DNA of 64,000 nt from Rhizorhabdus histidinilytica (GTDB taxonomy: Bacteria; Pseudomonadota; Alphaproteobacteria; Sphingomonadales; Sphingomonadaceae), in assembly GCF_900167915.1 (NCBI RefSeq), contig NZ_FUYM01000008.1, forward strand, positions 1 to 64,000, given 5' to 3'. Of the stretch, positions 51,866 through 61,112 are shown one piece after another; the stretch's first letter is position 1, and each line of letters opens with the position of its first letter. Position numbers and translations under genes: made by a program. A model generated the notes under the pieces. It had not been told where the DNA came from and searched no databases. It worked only from the letters and a program-made list of their open reading frames with translations.

Positions 51866-52134
51866 CGCAATTCCGGCGCGAAGTGCAGATCACGAACATA
51901 AGGGGGCTTCACGCCCGGGCCAGCGCCAAATTCGTCACTCTCGCCAGCGCGCACAGCGCCGATGTCGAGGTCGAGAAGGACGGGTCGAAGGTCGCCGGCA
52001 CCTCGATCATGGGCCTGATGATGCTGGGCGCCGCCAAAGGCGACAGCGTCGTCATCTCCGCCACCGGCGACGGCGCCGAGAAAGCGCTCGCCGCGCTGGT
52101 GGAACTGATCGAAGGCAAGTTCGGCGAGGAGTGA
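51862..52134 (+). CDS. HPr-family phosphocarrier
   Basis: The 90-residue protein has NIRGLHARASAKF with the active-site His17, and the regulatory Ser48 in GTSIMGLMMLGAA, the site for HprK. It passes phosphate from enzyme I to EIIA. Enzyme I (ptsP-like) is not in this window and must be elsewhere for the relay to work. It ends the pckA-side cluster and is followed by a repeat element. Confidence 0.96.
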   Translation: MTQFRREVQITNIRGLHARASAKFVTLASAHSADVEVEKDGSKVAGTSIMGLMMLGAAKGDSVVISATGDGAEKALAALVELIEGKFGEE

Positions 52135-52141
52135 AGTGAAA

Positions 52142-52213
52142 CCGTTCGTGTCGAGCGAAGTCGAGACACGTTTCGCCTAGTCCACGTCCCTCGACTTCGC
52201 TCGGGACGAACGG
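52142..52213. repeat. REPIN-like pair of hairpins, family B, constant loop
   Basis: Arms at 52142-52165 and 52190-52213 are inverted with two mismatches. Two 22-base hairpins are nested. At 52148-52169 the stem GTGTC/GACAC encloses the loop GAGCGAAGTCGA. At 52186-52207, read on the minus strand, the stem GTCCC/GGGAC encloses the identical loop. The stems differ but both pair fully. The element ends 22 bases before the likely CTG start of the next gene. Confidence 0.75.
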
Positions 52214-52235
52214 CGTCCAGTCGAGGTCCATCACC

Positions 52236-53039
52236 CTGCCCCGCCAGATCACCGCCTTTTCCAACCCGCTGATCAAGCGCGTCCGGTCGCTCCGCGAGAA
52301 ACGGCACCGGCGCGAGGAAGGGCTGTTCCTTGCCGAGGGACTGCGGATCCTGACCGAGGCGTCCGAGGCCGGCATCCTGCCCGAATATGTCTTCTTCGCG
52401 AAGGATGGCGCCCGACATCCGCTCGCCCAGGCGCTGATCGAGGCGGTCGAGGCCAAGGGTGGAGAGGCGATCGAGACCGACCGCGACATCCTGTCCAAGC
52501 TGTCGGGCAAGGACAATCCCCAGACGGTGATCGGCGTCTATCGCGAATTCGACACCGCGCTCGACCGCATCGACCGTTCCACGGCGGGCATCTGGATCGT
52601 CGCCCAGTCGCTGCGCGATCCCGGCAATCTCGGCACGATCCTGCGTACCGGCGACGCGGTCGGCGCGGGAGGGCTGATCCTCATCGACGATTGCGTCGAT
52701 CCCTTCTCGGTGGAAGCGGTGCGGGCGACGATGGGGGCGCTGTTCACCCAGCGGATCGCGGCGGCGCGATGGCCCGATTTTCTTACCTGGCTGCGCGCCG
52801 GGCCCGGGCAGCTCGTCGGCACCAGCCTGAAGGCGACCCAGGACTATCAGGCGCCGCGCTATGCCGCGCCGACCTTCATCCTGGTCGGCAACGAGGCACA
52901 AGGCCTGCCGTCCGACTATGAGGAGCAGTGCGATCTGCTGGTGAAGATGCCGATGCTGGGCAAGGCCGACAGCCTCAACGCCGCGGTCGCGACGGCGGTG
53001 ATGGCCTATGAGGTGCTCAACCAGCGGCGGGCGCGATGA
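52236..53039 (+). CDS. TrmH-family RNA 2'-O-methyltransferase
   Basis: The 267-residue SpoU/TrmH protein has an N-terminal substrate-binding part (PRQITAFSNPLIKRVRSLREK, EGLFLAEGLRILTEA). The knotted SAM domain shows AQSLRDPGNLGTILRTGDAVGA, LVGNEAQGLP and the motif 3 block DSLNAAVATAVMAYEVL. Targets are rRNA or tRNA riboses. The first standard codon is a GTG at 52527, which would delete the N-terminal domain. The conserved MPRQIT-type start corresponds to a CTG at 52236, with GAGG 9 bases upstream. It overlaps greB by 4 bases. Confidence 0.9.
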   Translation: MPRQITAFSNPLIKRVRSLREKRHRREEGLFLAEGLRILTEASEAGILPEYVFFAKDGARHPLAQALIEAVEAKGGEAIETDRDILSKLSGKDNPQTVIGVYREFDTALDRIDRSTAGIWIVAQSLRDPGNLGTILRTGDAVGAGGLILIDDCVDPFSVEAVRATMGALFTQRIAAARWPDFLTWLRAGPGQLVGTSLKATQDYQAPRYAAPTFILVGNEAQGLPSDYEEQCDLLVKMPMLGKADSLNAAVATAVMAYEVLNQRRAR

Positions 53040-53527
53040 GCGGGGAGCCGCCGCCCAACTACATCACCCCGGCGGGCTTCGCCGCGATGCGGGCGCGTTA
53101 CGACCATCTGTTCGGCATCGAACGCCCGGCGCTGGTCGAGGTGATCAGCTGGGCCGCCGGCAATGGCGACCGGTCGGAGAATGGCGACTATATCTACGGC
53201 CGCAAGAAGCTGCGCGAGATCGACCGCGAGCTCGCCCATCTCTCGCGGCGGATGAAGGCGGCCAAGGTCGTCGATCCCGCCCGGCAAGCCGATCGCGGCA
53301 AGGTCTTCTTCGGCGCCACCGTCACCGTCGTTGACGAAGACGACGTCGAGCGGACGGTGACGCTGGTCGGCGCCGACGAGGCCGATGCCGGCAGCGGCCG
53401 GATCAGCTGGCTCTCGCCCCTCGCCCGCGCGTTGCGTGGCGCGGCGGTCGGCGACGTCCGCCGCGTCACCCTGCCGGGAGGCGACCGCGAACAGGAGATT
53501 CTCTCGATTCGCTATCCGGATGCCTGA
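53036..53527 (+). CDS. greB: Transcription elongation factor GreB
   Basis: The 163-residue Gre factor has PPPNYITPAGFAAMRARYDHLF and the GreB-type coiled-coil tip GNGDRSENGDYIYGRKKLREIDRE. A C-terminal domain reads VTVVDEDDVERTVTLVGADEAD. It rescues backtracked RNA polymerase. YIYGRKKLREID distinguishes GreB from the GreA at 3781. It is coupled to the methyltransferase by ATGA. Confidence 0.94.
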   Translation: MSGEPPPNYITPAGFAAMRARYDHLFGIERPALVEVISWAAGNGDRSENGDYIYGRKKLREIDRELAHLSRRMKAAKVVDPARQADRGKVFFGATVTVVDEDDVERTVTLVGADEADAGSGRISWLSPLARALRGAAVGDVRRVTLPGGDREQEILSIRYPDA

Positions 53528-53650
53528 ACGGCGTCCGGCCGTTGCTCCAAATGTCCTTTCCCGCTGTTTGTCTCGTTCCGGATCAGGCACTTGCGGCGCT
53601 TCCGGCAAGTTTCGCATCGACTTGAAGCGCCGATGCGGTATTTTTCCCCC

Positions 53651-54190
53651 ATGAGCATCGAGGCCATCAGCAAACTGACTGCCAGGCAGCGCGACTGCCT
53701 GCGCCTCGTGCTTCATCACAAGCAGTCGAAGGAAATCGGTCGCGAGCTCGGCATCTCGCCGATGACCGTGGACAATCATTTCCGCAGCGCGATTCAGACG
53801 CTGGGCGTCTCGAACCGCCTCGAAGCCGCGCTGATGCTGGCCTCGTACGAGGGCGACGAGCCTAGTCAGCGATTGACTAGTCAACCGCACCCCGTTGTTT
53901 CCCCGGCCGAAAGTTCCATCATGGCCTCGTCGTCGGACATCGGTGACGGGCAGAGGGAAATGACGAGCGCCCTTCGAGAAGATCAGGTCCCCTACAGGAC
54001 CTACCGCGAAGCGAGCTTCGTCGATTTCCCCTTGCCGGTGCCGACCAGGGGGAAGCCACGCAATGACCTGTCGATCGCCCAGCGCCTGTTCTGGATCGCC
54101 ATACTGATCTTTGGAATGGGACTGGGGGCCGGCGCGCTGCTGTCTGGCTTCGCCGCTCTGACGAACATCGCCCTGGCGCTCAAGCACTAG
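53651..54190 (+). CDS. Membrane-tethered LuxR-type HTH protein
   Basis: The 179-residue protein has a GerE/LuxR helix-turn-helix at about residues 8-60 (LTARQRDCLRLV, SKEIGRELGISPMTVDNHFRSAIQTLGV). A disordered linker follows, and then one transmembrane helix near 146-168 (LFWIAILIFGMGLGAGALLSGF). A DNA-binding domain attached to a C-terminal membrane anchor suggests control at the membrane or release by proteolysis. The target is unknown. The start at 53651 aligns with the HTH family start, and an ATG at 53633 is possible. Neither has a clear Shine-Dalgarno sequence. Confidence 0.82.
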   Translation: MSIEAISKLTARQRDCLRLVLHHKQSKEIGRELGISPMTVDNHFRSAIQTLGVSNRLEAALMLASYEGDEPSQRLTSQPHPVVSPAESSIMASSSDIGDGQREMTSALREDQVPYRTYREASFVDFPLPVPTRGKPRNDLSIAQRLFWIAILIFGMGLGAGALLSGFAALTNIALALKH

Positions 54191-54241
54191 GGACTTCCTG
54201 CAACCGTTCCGAGGCGCCCGTTCCGGCGCAAGGGGAGAGCT

Positions 54242-54589
54242 ATGTCCAAGAACCGTGATGACGCAACGCTGCGCGTCTATGCCGCCCTCGAGCAATATGA
54301 GCGCGCTCTCGACATCGCCGCGAAACAGGGTGCCCTGCTGGCGGCCGAGCTTCCGCAGGCACGGCTCGACGGCAATTTCGCGCTGGAGGTCGCGCAGGGC
54401 GCGTTCACGCACTTTTTCAACTCGCTCTCCACGATCATCGAAGCGCGCGGACAGGTCGTAGAAGGCCACCGCGAGCTCGCGGTGGTCCAGCGCAAGTTCA
54501 ACCTGCCCGTCGTCTCGACCGGCGATAAAGGTACGATCCCCAAGCTGCCGATCGACAACGGCGAGTCGCTTCCGCGCCGCGTAGCGTAA
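54242..54589 (+). CDS. Small unknown helical protein
   Basis: The 115-residue soluble protein has a predicted helical core (LRVYAALEQYERALDIAAKQGALLAAEL, then FTHFFNSLSTIIEARGQVVEGHRELAVVQ) and an unstructured end. I recognise no family. A good GGGGAGAG precedes the ATG. It lies between the membrane-tethered HTH gene and a small membrane protein on the same strand, and may be co-expressed with them. Confidence 0.65.
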   Translation: MSKNRDDATLRVYAALEQYERALDIAAKQGALLAAELPQARLDGNFALEVAQGAFTHFFNSLSTIIEARGQVVEGHRELAVVQRKFNLPVVSTGDKGTIPKLPIDNGESLPRRVA

Positions 54590-54641
54590 ATCCGTCCGGA
54601 TCACCCTTGACGAGAGATCGTCGGAGATCGATTGATCGGGG

Positions 54642-55070
54642 GTGATCCGGCAACTCCTCTATGGCGCGTTGATGTGGGCCGTGTGCCTGTACGCCTTCTT
54701 CCGGGGCGGATGGGCGGAACGCGTGACCGCCGGGGGAATCCTGATCGCAACCTATGTGACGGTTCTGGTGCTCAGCCCCTTGGCTATCCGTTATCAGTTC
54801 GTTGAACTGCCGGTGATGGCCGTCGACACCGTTCTGCTCTTCGTGCTGGTCGGCATCTCCCTGAAATCGGAAAAATTCTGGCCGCTATGGCTTACCGCAA
54901 TGCAGGGCCTGACCATCTTGTCGCACCTGGCGCCCTATGTCCCGCATGTGCTGCCATGGGCCTATGGCAATGCAGTTGCGGTGTGGATCTATCCCATGCT
55001 GATCGTGCTGGGCTTCGCGGTCCACTCCCATCATCGCAGCAGGAAGGCTGGCGGCTCGTTCTCCGGCTGA
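54642..55070 (+). CDS. Small unknown four-helix membrane protein
   Basis: The 142-residue protein has about four transmembrane helices, near residues 5-20, 30-52, 57-74 and 105-125, separated by short loops, and a basic C-terminus (HSHHRSRKAGG). It starts with GTG. No family is recognised. The size and pattern resemble small sphingomonad-specific membrane proteins of unknown role. The RadC-like gene starts 9 bases after its stop. Confidence 0.65.
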   Translation: MIRQLLYGALMWAVCLYAFFRGGWAERVTAGGILIATYVTVLVLSPLAIRYQFVELPVMAVDTVLLFVLVGISLKSEKFWPLWLTAMQGLTILSHLAPYVPHVLPWAYGNAVAVWIYPMLIVLGFAVHSHHRSRKAGGSFSG

Positions 55071-55078
55071 TCCAGGCG

Positions 55079-55642
55079 ATGAAGCCGATCGGGGCCTCCG
55101 CGATCGTCGACCGACTGATCGTCGAATTCACCGACGCCTCCACCCTGCTCTTCGCCGGCCCCGCCCGTCTCGAACGCGCGCTGCCCCAGGATCGGGCGAT
55201 CGTCGACATTTTGATGGCGTCGCGCGAGTTGTTCCTGCATTCGCTCGAACAGCGGATCAGCTGGCGGCCGATCCTGGCCGACGACCGGGCCGTGCTCGAC
55301 TATCTCGTCGCGCGCATGGCCCATCAGCCGGCCGAGCAGGCCCGCGTCCTCTATCTCAACACCAAGAACGAGCTGCTGCGCGACGAGATCGTCGCCCGGG
55401 GGTCGGTCAATCGGGTCGACATATCGCCGCGCGAGATCATCCGCCGCGCGCTCGACATATCGGCGACCGGCCTGCTGCTCGCGCACAACCACCCGTCGGG
55501 CGATCCGACGCCGAGCGCCAGCGACGTCGCGCTCACCCGCGACCTGTTCCAGGCCGCGCGGCTGTTCGAGATCGCACTGCTCGACCACATCATCGTGGCA
55601 CGACAGGGCTATTACAGCTTCCGCGCCGAGGGCCGGCTCTAG
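55079..55642 (+). CDS. radC: Short RadC/JAB-domain protein
   Basis: The 187-residue protein has the JAMM metalloprotease-like motif HNHPSGDPTPSASD together with VLYLNTKNELLRDEIVARGSVNRVDISPREIIRRAL, as in RadC. The usual N-terminal helix-hairpin-helix DNA-binding region of about 50 residues is missing. The N-terminus begins MKPIGASAIVDRLIVEF. The frame continues upstream only into the preceding gene. It may be a truncated or naturally short paralogue. The function of RadC itself is uncertain despite its DNA-repair name. Confidence 0.85.
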   Translation: MKPIGASAIVDRLIVEFTDASTLLFAGPARLERALPQDRAIVDILMASRELFLHSLEQRISWRPILADDRAVLDYLVARMAHQPAEQARVLYLNTKNELLRDEIVARGSVNRVDISPREIIRRALDISATGLLLAHNHPSGDPTPSASDVALTRDLFQAARLFEIALLDHIIVARQGYYSFRAEGRL

Positions 55643-55690
55643 GACGGATCGACATTCAGTTCAGGCCGAGGGCATCGGGCTTTTATCTGA

Positions 55691-55811
55691 CCCGCTCACC
55701 CTGAGAAAGCATTGAGCGTAGTCGAAATGCTGTCTCGAAGGGCCGGTCGACGTCCGGATATCCTTCGATACGAGCCTTCGCCAGGCTCAGTCCCTACTCA
55801 GGATGAGCGGG
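55691..55811. repeat. Inverted repeat, family C, with the constant-loop hairpin
   Basis: The 15-base arms at 55691-55705 and 55797-55811 are inverted with one mismatch. Inside, at 55709-55730, the stem GCATT/AATGC encloses GAGCGTAGTCGA, differing by one base from the loop at 52153-52164. The 239 bases between the RadC-like gene and lon hold this element and no gene. Confidence 0.65.
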
Positions 55812-55881
55812 GGTGCGCCAAGGTGACACACGATGTCCTAAAAAAGGGGACGGCCTGGCAACGGCGCGTCCCCCTTCCCGT

Positions 55882-58284
55882 TCAGTGCCGGACGGCCACC
55901 TCGCCGCCGTCGGGGCTGGTCGCGCCCTTCAGCGTCAAGGCCAGCTCGTCCGCCTCGGTCCAGTCAATCGCGGTGAGGTGGCCGGCCAGCGCCAGGCCCA
56001 GCACCTCGTCGACATGGCTGACGGGGATGATCTTAAGCCCCTCGCGGATATTGGCCGGGATCTCGACCAGGTCCTTCTCGTTCTCCTTGGGGATCAGCAC
56101 CGTGGTGATGCCGCCGCGCAGCGCCGCGAGCAGCTTCTCCTTGAGGCCGCCGATCGGCAGGACGCGACCGCGCAGTGTCACCTCGCCGGTCATCGCCACT
56201 TCCTTGCGGACCGGGATGCCGGTCAGCGTCGAGACGATCGCGGTGGTGATGCCGATGCCCGCCGATGGGCCGTCCTTCGGAACAGCGCCCTCGGGCAGGT
56301 GGATGTGGATGTCCTTGCGGGCGATCAGGCTCGGCTTGATGCCATAGGCCGGCGCCCGCGCCTTGACGAAGCTGAACGCCGCCTGGACGCTCTCCTTCAT
56401 CACGTCGCCGAGCTTGCCGGTCGTGCTGATCCCGCCCTTGCCGGGCACGGTGACAGCCTCGATGGTCAGCAGCTCGCCGCCGACCTCTGTCCAGGCGAGG
56501 CCGGTGACGGCGCCGACCTGGTCCTCCTCCTCGCCGATGCCGAAGCGGTATTTCCGCACGCCGGCGAAGTCGGACAGGTTGTCCGGGGTGATGACGACCT
56601 TCTCGTCCTTGCCCTCGAGGATGCGGCGCAGGCTCTTGCGCGCGAGCTTGGCGATCTCGCGCTCGAGCGTGCGGACGCCCGCCTCGCGGGTATAGTAGCG
56701 GATCAGGTCGCGCAGCCCCGCGTCGGTCAGCTCGAACTCGCCGGCCTTCAGGCCATGCGCCTCGACCTGCTTGTCGAGCAGGTGCTCCTTGGCGATCTCG
56801 ACCTTCTCGTCCTCGGTATAGCCTTCGAGACGGATGATCTCCATGCGGTCGAGCAGCGGCTGCGGCAGGTTCAGGCTGTTCGCGGTGCATACGAACATCA
56901 CGTCCGACAGATCGACGTCGATCTCCAGATAATGGTCCTGGAACTTGCTGTTCTGTTCGGGATCGAGCACCTCGAGCAGCGCCGAGGCGGGATCGCCGCG
57001 GAAGTCCTGGCCGAGCTTGTCGATCTCGTCGAGCAGGAACAGCGGGTTCGATGCCCCCGCCTTCTTCAGGTTGGTGACGATCTTGCCGGGCAGCGAGCCG
57101 ATATAGGTACGCCGGTGGCCGCGGATCTCGGCCTCGTCACGCACGCCGCCCAGCGACTGGCGCACGAACTCGCGCCCCGTCGCCTTGGCGATCGAGCGGC
57201 CGAGCGAGGTCTTGCCGACGCCGGGCGGGCCGACCAGGCACAGGATCGGCCCCTTGAGCTTGTTGGTGCGCGCCTGGACCGCGAGATATTCGACGATCCG
57301 GTCCTTGACCTTCTCCAGCCCGTGATGATCGGCATCGAGCACCGCCTGAGCGGCGGCGATGTCTTTTTTGAGCTTCGACTTCTTGCCCCAGGGCAGGCCG
57401 AGCAGCACGTCGAGATAGTTGCGGACGACGGTCGCCTCGGCCGACATCGGCGCCATGGTGCGCAGCTTCTTGAGCTCCGCATTGGCCTTGCCGCGCGCTT
57501 CCTTCGACAGCTTGAGCTTGGCGATCTTCGCGGCGAGCTCGCTGAGCTCGTCGCCACCGTCCTCGCCCTCGCCATTGCCCAGCTCGCGTTGGATCGCCTT
57601 GAGCTGCTCGTTCAGATAATATTCGCGCTGCGTCTTCTCCATCTGGCGCTTGACGCGGCTGCGGATCTTCTTCTCGACCTGAAGGACGCCGAGTTCGCCT
57701 TCCATCAGCGCGAACGCCATTTCGAGCCGCTTGGCGGGGTCGAGCTCGACCAGCAGCGCCTGCTTGTCGGAAACCTTGATCGAGATGTTGGCGGCGACCG
57801 CGTCGGCCAGCTTCGCGGCCTCCTCGATCTGGCCCAGCTGGACCGAGGTCTCGGCGGGCAGCTTCTTGTTGAGCCGCGCATAATTCTCGAACTGGTCGAC
57901 CACCGAACGCATCAGCGCGGAGACCTCGGTCCCCTCGGCCTCCGTCTCCTCGATCAGCTCGACCTCGGCGGTCAGGTGGGCGTCTTCGCCGGTCAGCGCC
58001 TCGAGCCGGGCGCGCTGCTTGCCCTCGACGAGCACGCGGACCGTGCCGTCGGGCAGCTTGAGAAGCTGGAGCACCGTCGCGACGACGCCGAGATCATAGA
58101 GCGCGTCGCGATCGGGATCGTCCTCGGCCGGATCGAGCTGGGCGACGAGGAAGATCGACTTGTCCGCCGCCATCGCGCTTTCCAGCGCGGCGACCGATTT
58201 CTCGCGTCCGACGAACAGGGGCACGATCATGTGCGGGAAAACGACGATATCGCGCAACGGCAATACGGGAAGGGTCTCAGTCAT
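55882..58284 (-). CDS. lon: ATP-dependent protease Lon
   Basis: The 800-residue protein has the N-terminal substrate-recognition domain ([23 protein letters not shown]) and an AAA+ domain with Walker A GPPGVGKT at residues 352-359. The serine-lysine protease domain has [10 protein letters not shown] (catalytic Ser) and [22 protein letters not shown] (catalytic Lys). It degrades misfolded and regulatory proteins in the cytoplasm. A heat-shock-like promoter is visible upstream. It is divergent from the OpgC-like gene. Confidence 0.98.
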   Translation of the reverse strand: MTETLPVLPLRDIVVFPHMIVPLFVGREKSVAALESAMAADKSIFLVAQLDPAEDDPDRDALYDLGVVATVLQLLKLPDGTVRVLVEGKQRARLEALTGEDAHLTAEVELIEETEAEGTEVSALMRSVVDQFENYARLNKKLPAETSVQLGQIEEAAKLADAVAANISIKVSDKQALLVELDPAKRLEMAFALMEGELGVLQVEKKIRSRVKRQMEKTQREYYLNEQLKAIQRELGNGEGEDGGDELSELAAKIAKLKLSKEARGKANAELKKLRTMAPMSAEATVVRNYLDVLLGLPWGKKSKLKKDIAAAQAVLDADHHGLEKVKDRIVEYLAVQARTNKLKGPILCLVGPPGVGKTSLGRSIAKATGREFVRQSLGGVRDEAEIRGHRRTYIGSLPGKIVTNLKKAGASNPLFLLDEIDKLGQDFRGDPASALLEVLDPEQNSKFQDHYLEIDVDLSDVMFVCTANSLNLPQPLLDRMEIIRLEGYTEDEKVEIAKEHLLDKQVEAHGLKAGEFELTDAGLRDLIRYYTREAGVRTLEREIAKLARKSLRRILEGKDEKVVITPDNLSDFAGVRKYRFGIGEEEDQVGAVTGLAWTEVGGELLTIEAVTVPGKGGISTTGKLGDVMKESVQAAFSFVKARAPAYGIKPSLIARKDIHIHLPEGAVPKDGPSAGIGITTAIVSTLTGIPVRKEVAMTGEVTLRGRVLPIGGLKEKLLAALRGGITTVLIPKENEKDLVEIPANIREGLKIIPVSHVDEVLGLALAGHLTAIDWTEADELALTLKGATSPDGGEVAVRH

Positions 58285-58326
58285 CTATTCTCCGATCGGA
58301 GCACCGCGGGGGCACGTCCTGGCCCC

Positions 58327-58355
58327 TATATGGGCCCACCCCTCTTCATGATCAA
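58327..58355 (-). promoter_or_regulatory. Candidate RpoH (heat-shock) promoter of lon
   Basis: On the minus strand CCCATATA (58327-58334) matches a sigma-32 -10 element (CCCCATAT type). TTGATC (58350-58355) lies 15 bases upstream as a -35 element. The site is 43 bases before the lon start. The -35 is imperfect. lon belongs to the RpoH regulon in many Proteobacteria. Confidence 0.4.
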
Positions 58356-58433
58356 TGAACGGCGCGCTTGGGCCGGGCCAAATTTGTCTTGCCCGGCGTT
58401 GTATTTTTCCCTCCCTGCGGTAAGGGCCCGCGA

Positions 58434-59558
58434 GTGACCTCCTCCGATACCAGCCCTGGCGGCGGACCGCGCCCGACCCGGCGTGACGCCAGCATCGACA
58501 TATTGCGCGGCCTGGCCCTGATCACGATCACGATCAACCACATCACCGGCTTCACTGACCGGATGCACATGGTCGGCATGCAGTTCCCGACGCTCACCCT
58601 GTGGGGCTTCTCCAGCGCCGCCGAGGTCTTCTTCCTGCTGTCGGGCTATCTGGTCGGCGCGGTCTATTTCCGGGCCGATCGCGATCCCGCCATCGCCACC
58701 TTCACCGACAAGCTGTGGCGGCGGACCGGCAAGCTCTACGTCTACAATCTCGGGCTGTTCCTGGTCCTGATCCCGCTCGCGCTGAACTCGCCCGACCTCG
58801 CCCGGCTCAGCTTCTACAGCTATTTCATCAAGGGCGGCCCATCGACCATCGTCGATTTCCTGATCCTCTACATCCAGCCCTACTGCCTGGAGATCCTCGT
58901 CACCTACATGGTGCTGCTCGGCACCGCGCCGCTGTTCGCGCTGCTGCTGCGATGGCAGCCGATCGTCGCGCTGCTGGTTTCGGCCGGGCTCTACTGGTTC
59001 GCCCATGAGCATGCCTGGTTCAACGTCATCGGCGGATCGCCGGTCGGCGACTGGCGCTGGAACTTCAACCCGGCGTCGTGGCAGCTCGTCTTCTTCGGCG
59101 CGATGGCGGCGGGGCGCTACCGGCTGCTCGCGCGGCTCGAACGGCGCGCCGAGGGCAACTGGCACTGGCTGGTGCCGCCGGTGCTGCTGTTCGCCGGCCT
59201 CACCATCCTGTTCCTGGCGCAGAGCTGGTTCTCGTTCGAGGTGCTCTACCAGAGCAAGATCCGCATCGGCCCGGTCCGCGTCGCCCACGCGCTGTCGGTC
59301 TGCTGGCTGATCATGAGCATATTGTGGATGTGGCCGCGCCTGCAGCAGCTGTGGCCGATGCGGCAATGCGCGGTGATCGGCTCCAATTCACTCCAGACCT
59401 TCGTCGTCTCGGTCGCGCTCAGCTATGCCGCCGGCTTCCTGTGGATCGAGGTCTGGCCGAACCACGACGCCTATATCGCGCTGTGCCTGGCGAGCGTGAT
59501 CCTGCTTGGGCTGTTCGCCAACGCCTACCGGTACTGGAAGGTGACCCGACCGGCCTGA
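58434..59558 (+). CDS. OpgC-domain acyltransferase-like membrane protein
   Basis: The 374-residue protein has about ten transmembrane helices and the OpgC layout: an N-terminal RDASIDILRGLALITITINHITGF, then SSAAEVFFLLSGYLVG and FNPASWQLVFFGAM. OpgC proteins modify periplasmic glucans with acyl groups such as succinyl. Here the acceptor is unknown, and no opgGH genes are nearby. The start is GTG at 58434, with AAGGG about 7 bases upstream. Confidence 0.88.
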   Translation: MTSSDTSPGGGPRPTRRDASIDILRGLALITITINHITGFTDRMHMVGMQFPTLTLWGFSSAAEVFFLLSGYLVGAVYFRADRDPAIATFTDKLWRRTGKLYVYNLGLFLVLIPLALNSPDLARLSFYSYFIKGGPSTIVDFLILYIQPYCLEILVTYMVLLGTAPLFALLLRWQPIVALLVSAGLYWFAHEHAWFNVIGGSPVGDWRWNFNPASWQLVFFGAMAAGRYRLLARLERRAEGNWHWLVPPVLLFAGLTILFLAQSWFSFEVLYQSKIRIGPVRVAHALSVCWLIMSILWMWPRLQQLWPMRQCAVIGSNSLQTFVVSVALSYAAGFLWIEVWPNHDAYIALCLASVILLGLFANAYRYWKVTRPA

Positions 59559-59663
59559 AGCAGGGCCACAAACCGCAGCTTGCTTCGCCCAAAGCCACCC
59601 TCCCCTTGCCTTTCCTGCCCCCCGCGCGCATGGGAAGCCCCCGAATAAACAATGGGACTGGAC

Positions 59664-61040
59664 ATGGCGACGAACTGGACGCCCGCGAGCTGGCGTCAAC
59701 ATCAAGCGGTGCAGATGCCGGACTATCCGGATGCGGCGGCCCTGGCGGCGGCCGAGAAGGAACTGTCGAGCTTTCCGCCGCTGGTCTTTGCCGGCGAGGC
59801 GCGCGAGCTGACCGCGTCGCTCGCGCAGGTCGCGGCGGGCAAGGCTTTCCTGCTCCAGGGCGGCGACTGCGCCGAGAGCTTTGCCGAGTTCCATCCGAAC
59901 AACATCCGCGACACCTTCCGCGTGCTGCTGCAGATGGCGGTGGTGCTGACCTTCGCGTCGAAGCTGCCGGTGGTGAAGGTCGGCCGCATGGCAGGCCAGT
60001 TCGCCAAGCCGCGCTCGGCCCCGACCGAGGAGATCGGCGGCGTCACCCTGCCCAGCTATCGCGGCGACATCATCAACGACATCGGCTTCACCGAGGAATC
60101 GCGCATCCCCGATCCGCGCCGGATGGTCCGCGCCTACAGCCAGTCGGCGGCGACGCTGAACCTGCTGCGCGCCTTCGCGCAGGGCGGCTATGCCAACCTC
60201 CACCAGGTCCATGCCTGGACGCTCGATTTCATGGGCCGCAGCCCCTGGGCCGCGCAATATGGCGAGGTCGCCGCCCGAATCGGCGACGCGCTCGACTTCA
60301 TGGCGGCGTGCGGGATCAACCCGGAGACCGTGCCCCAGCTCAAGGGAACGCAGTTCTACACCAGCCATGAGGCGCTGCTGCTGCCCTATGAGCAGGCGAT
60401 GACGCGCGAGGACAGCCTCAACACCGGGCAGTATTTCGATACCTCGGCGCATTTCCTGTGGATCGGCGACCGCACCCGCTTCGAAGGGTCGGCGCATGTC
60501 GAATATCTGCGCGGCGTCGGCAACCCGATCGGCCTGAAATGCGGGCCGAGCCTGGAGCCGGATGCGCTGCTGCGCCTGCTCGACACGCTCGACCCGCAGC
60601 GCCAGCCCGGCCGGATCACGCTGATCACCCGCTATGGCCACGACAAGATCGAGAAGCATCTGCCGGCGCTGGTCCGCGCGGTGAAGCGCGAGGGGCGCCC
60701 GGTCGTCTGGTCGTGCGATCCGATGCACGGCAACGTCGTCAAGGCGGCCAATGGCTACAAGACCCGGCCGTTCGACCGCATCCTCGCCGAGGTGCGTGGC
60801 TTCTTCGCCGTCCACCGCGCCGAGGGCACCCATGGCGGCGGCATCCATGCCGAGATGACCGGCCAGAACGTCACCGAATGCACCGGCGGCGCGATGGCGG
60901 TGACCGACGAGAATCTCGCCGATCGCTATCACACCCATTGCGACCCGCGCCTCAATGCGGGCCAGAGCCTCGAGCTGGCCTTCCTGCTCGCCGAGATGCT
61001 CAATCAGGAGATGAAGGAGCGCGACCGGGCCGCCGCCTGA
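59664..61040 (+). CDS. 3-deoxy-7-phosphoheptulonate synthase, class II
   Basis: The 458-residue enzyme is a plant/mycobacterial-type class II DAHP synthase. It begins [10 protein letters not shown] and has [14 protein letters not shown] (metal Cys), [21 protein letters not shown] and [15 protein letters not shown]. It catalyses the first step of the shikimate pathway from phosphoenolpyruvate and erythrose 4-phosphate. An ATG four codons earlier (59652) is possible. MATNWTP aligns best with family starts. A strong terminator follows. Confidence 0.96.
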   Translation: MATNWTPASWRQHQAVQMPDYPDAAALAAAEKELSSFPPLVFAGEARELTASLAQVAAGKAFLLQGGDCAESFAEFHPNNIRDTFRVLLQMAVVLTFASKLPVVKVGRMAGQFAKPRSAPTEEIGGVTLPSYRGDIINDIGFTEESRIPDPRRMVRAYSQSAATLNLLRAFAQGGYANLHQVHAWTLDFMGRSPWAAQYGEVAARIGDALDFMAACGINPETVPQLKGTQFYTSHEALLLPYEQAMTREDSLNTGQYFDTSAHFLWIGDRTRFEGSAHVEYLRGVGNPIGLKCGPSLEPDALLRLLDTLDPQRQPGRITLITRYGHDKIEKHLPALVRAVKREGRPVVWSCDPMHGNVVKAANGYKTRPFDRILAEVRGFFAVHRAEGTHGGGIHAEMTGQNVTECTGGAMAVTDENLADRYHTHCDPRLNAGQSLELAFLLAEMLNQEMKERDRAAA

Positions 61041-61067
61041 TCGGCGCCGACGCAGCTCCGAACAACA

Positions 61068-61106
61068 AAGGCGCCATCGGACCTCGGCCCGGTGGCGCTT
61101 TTCTTT
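61068..61106 (+). terminator. Rho-independent terminator after DAHP synthase
   Basis: GCGCCATCGG (61071-61080) pairs with CCGGTGGCGC (one G-T wobble) over an 8-base loop and is followed by TTTTCTTT. This is the clearest intrinsic terminator in the window. The complementary AAA tract on the left makes it potentially bidirectional for the convergent small ORF. Confidence 0.8.
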
Positions 61107-61112
61107 CGTCGC

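Noticed and set aside
55813-58437. 874-residue plus-strand ORF opposite lon
   Set aside because: It is antisense to lon, whose motifs are complete. The ORF is an artefact of GC skew.
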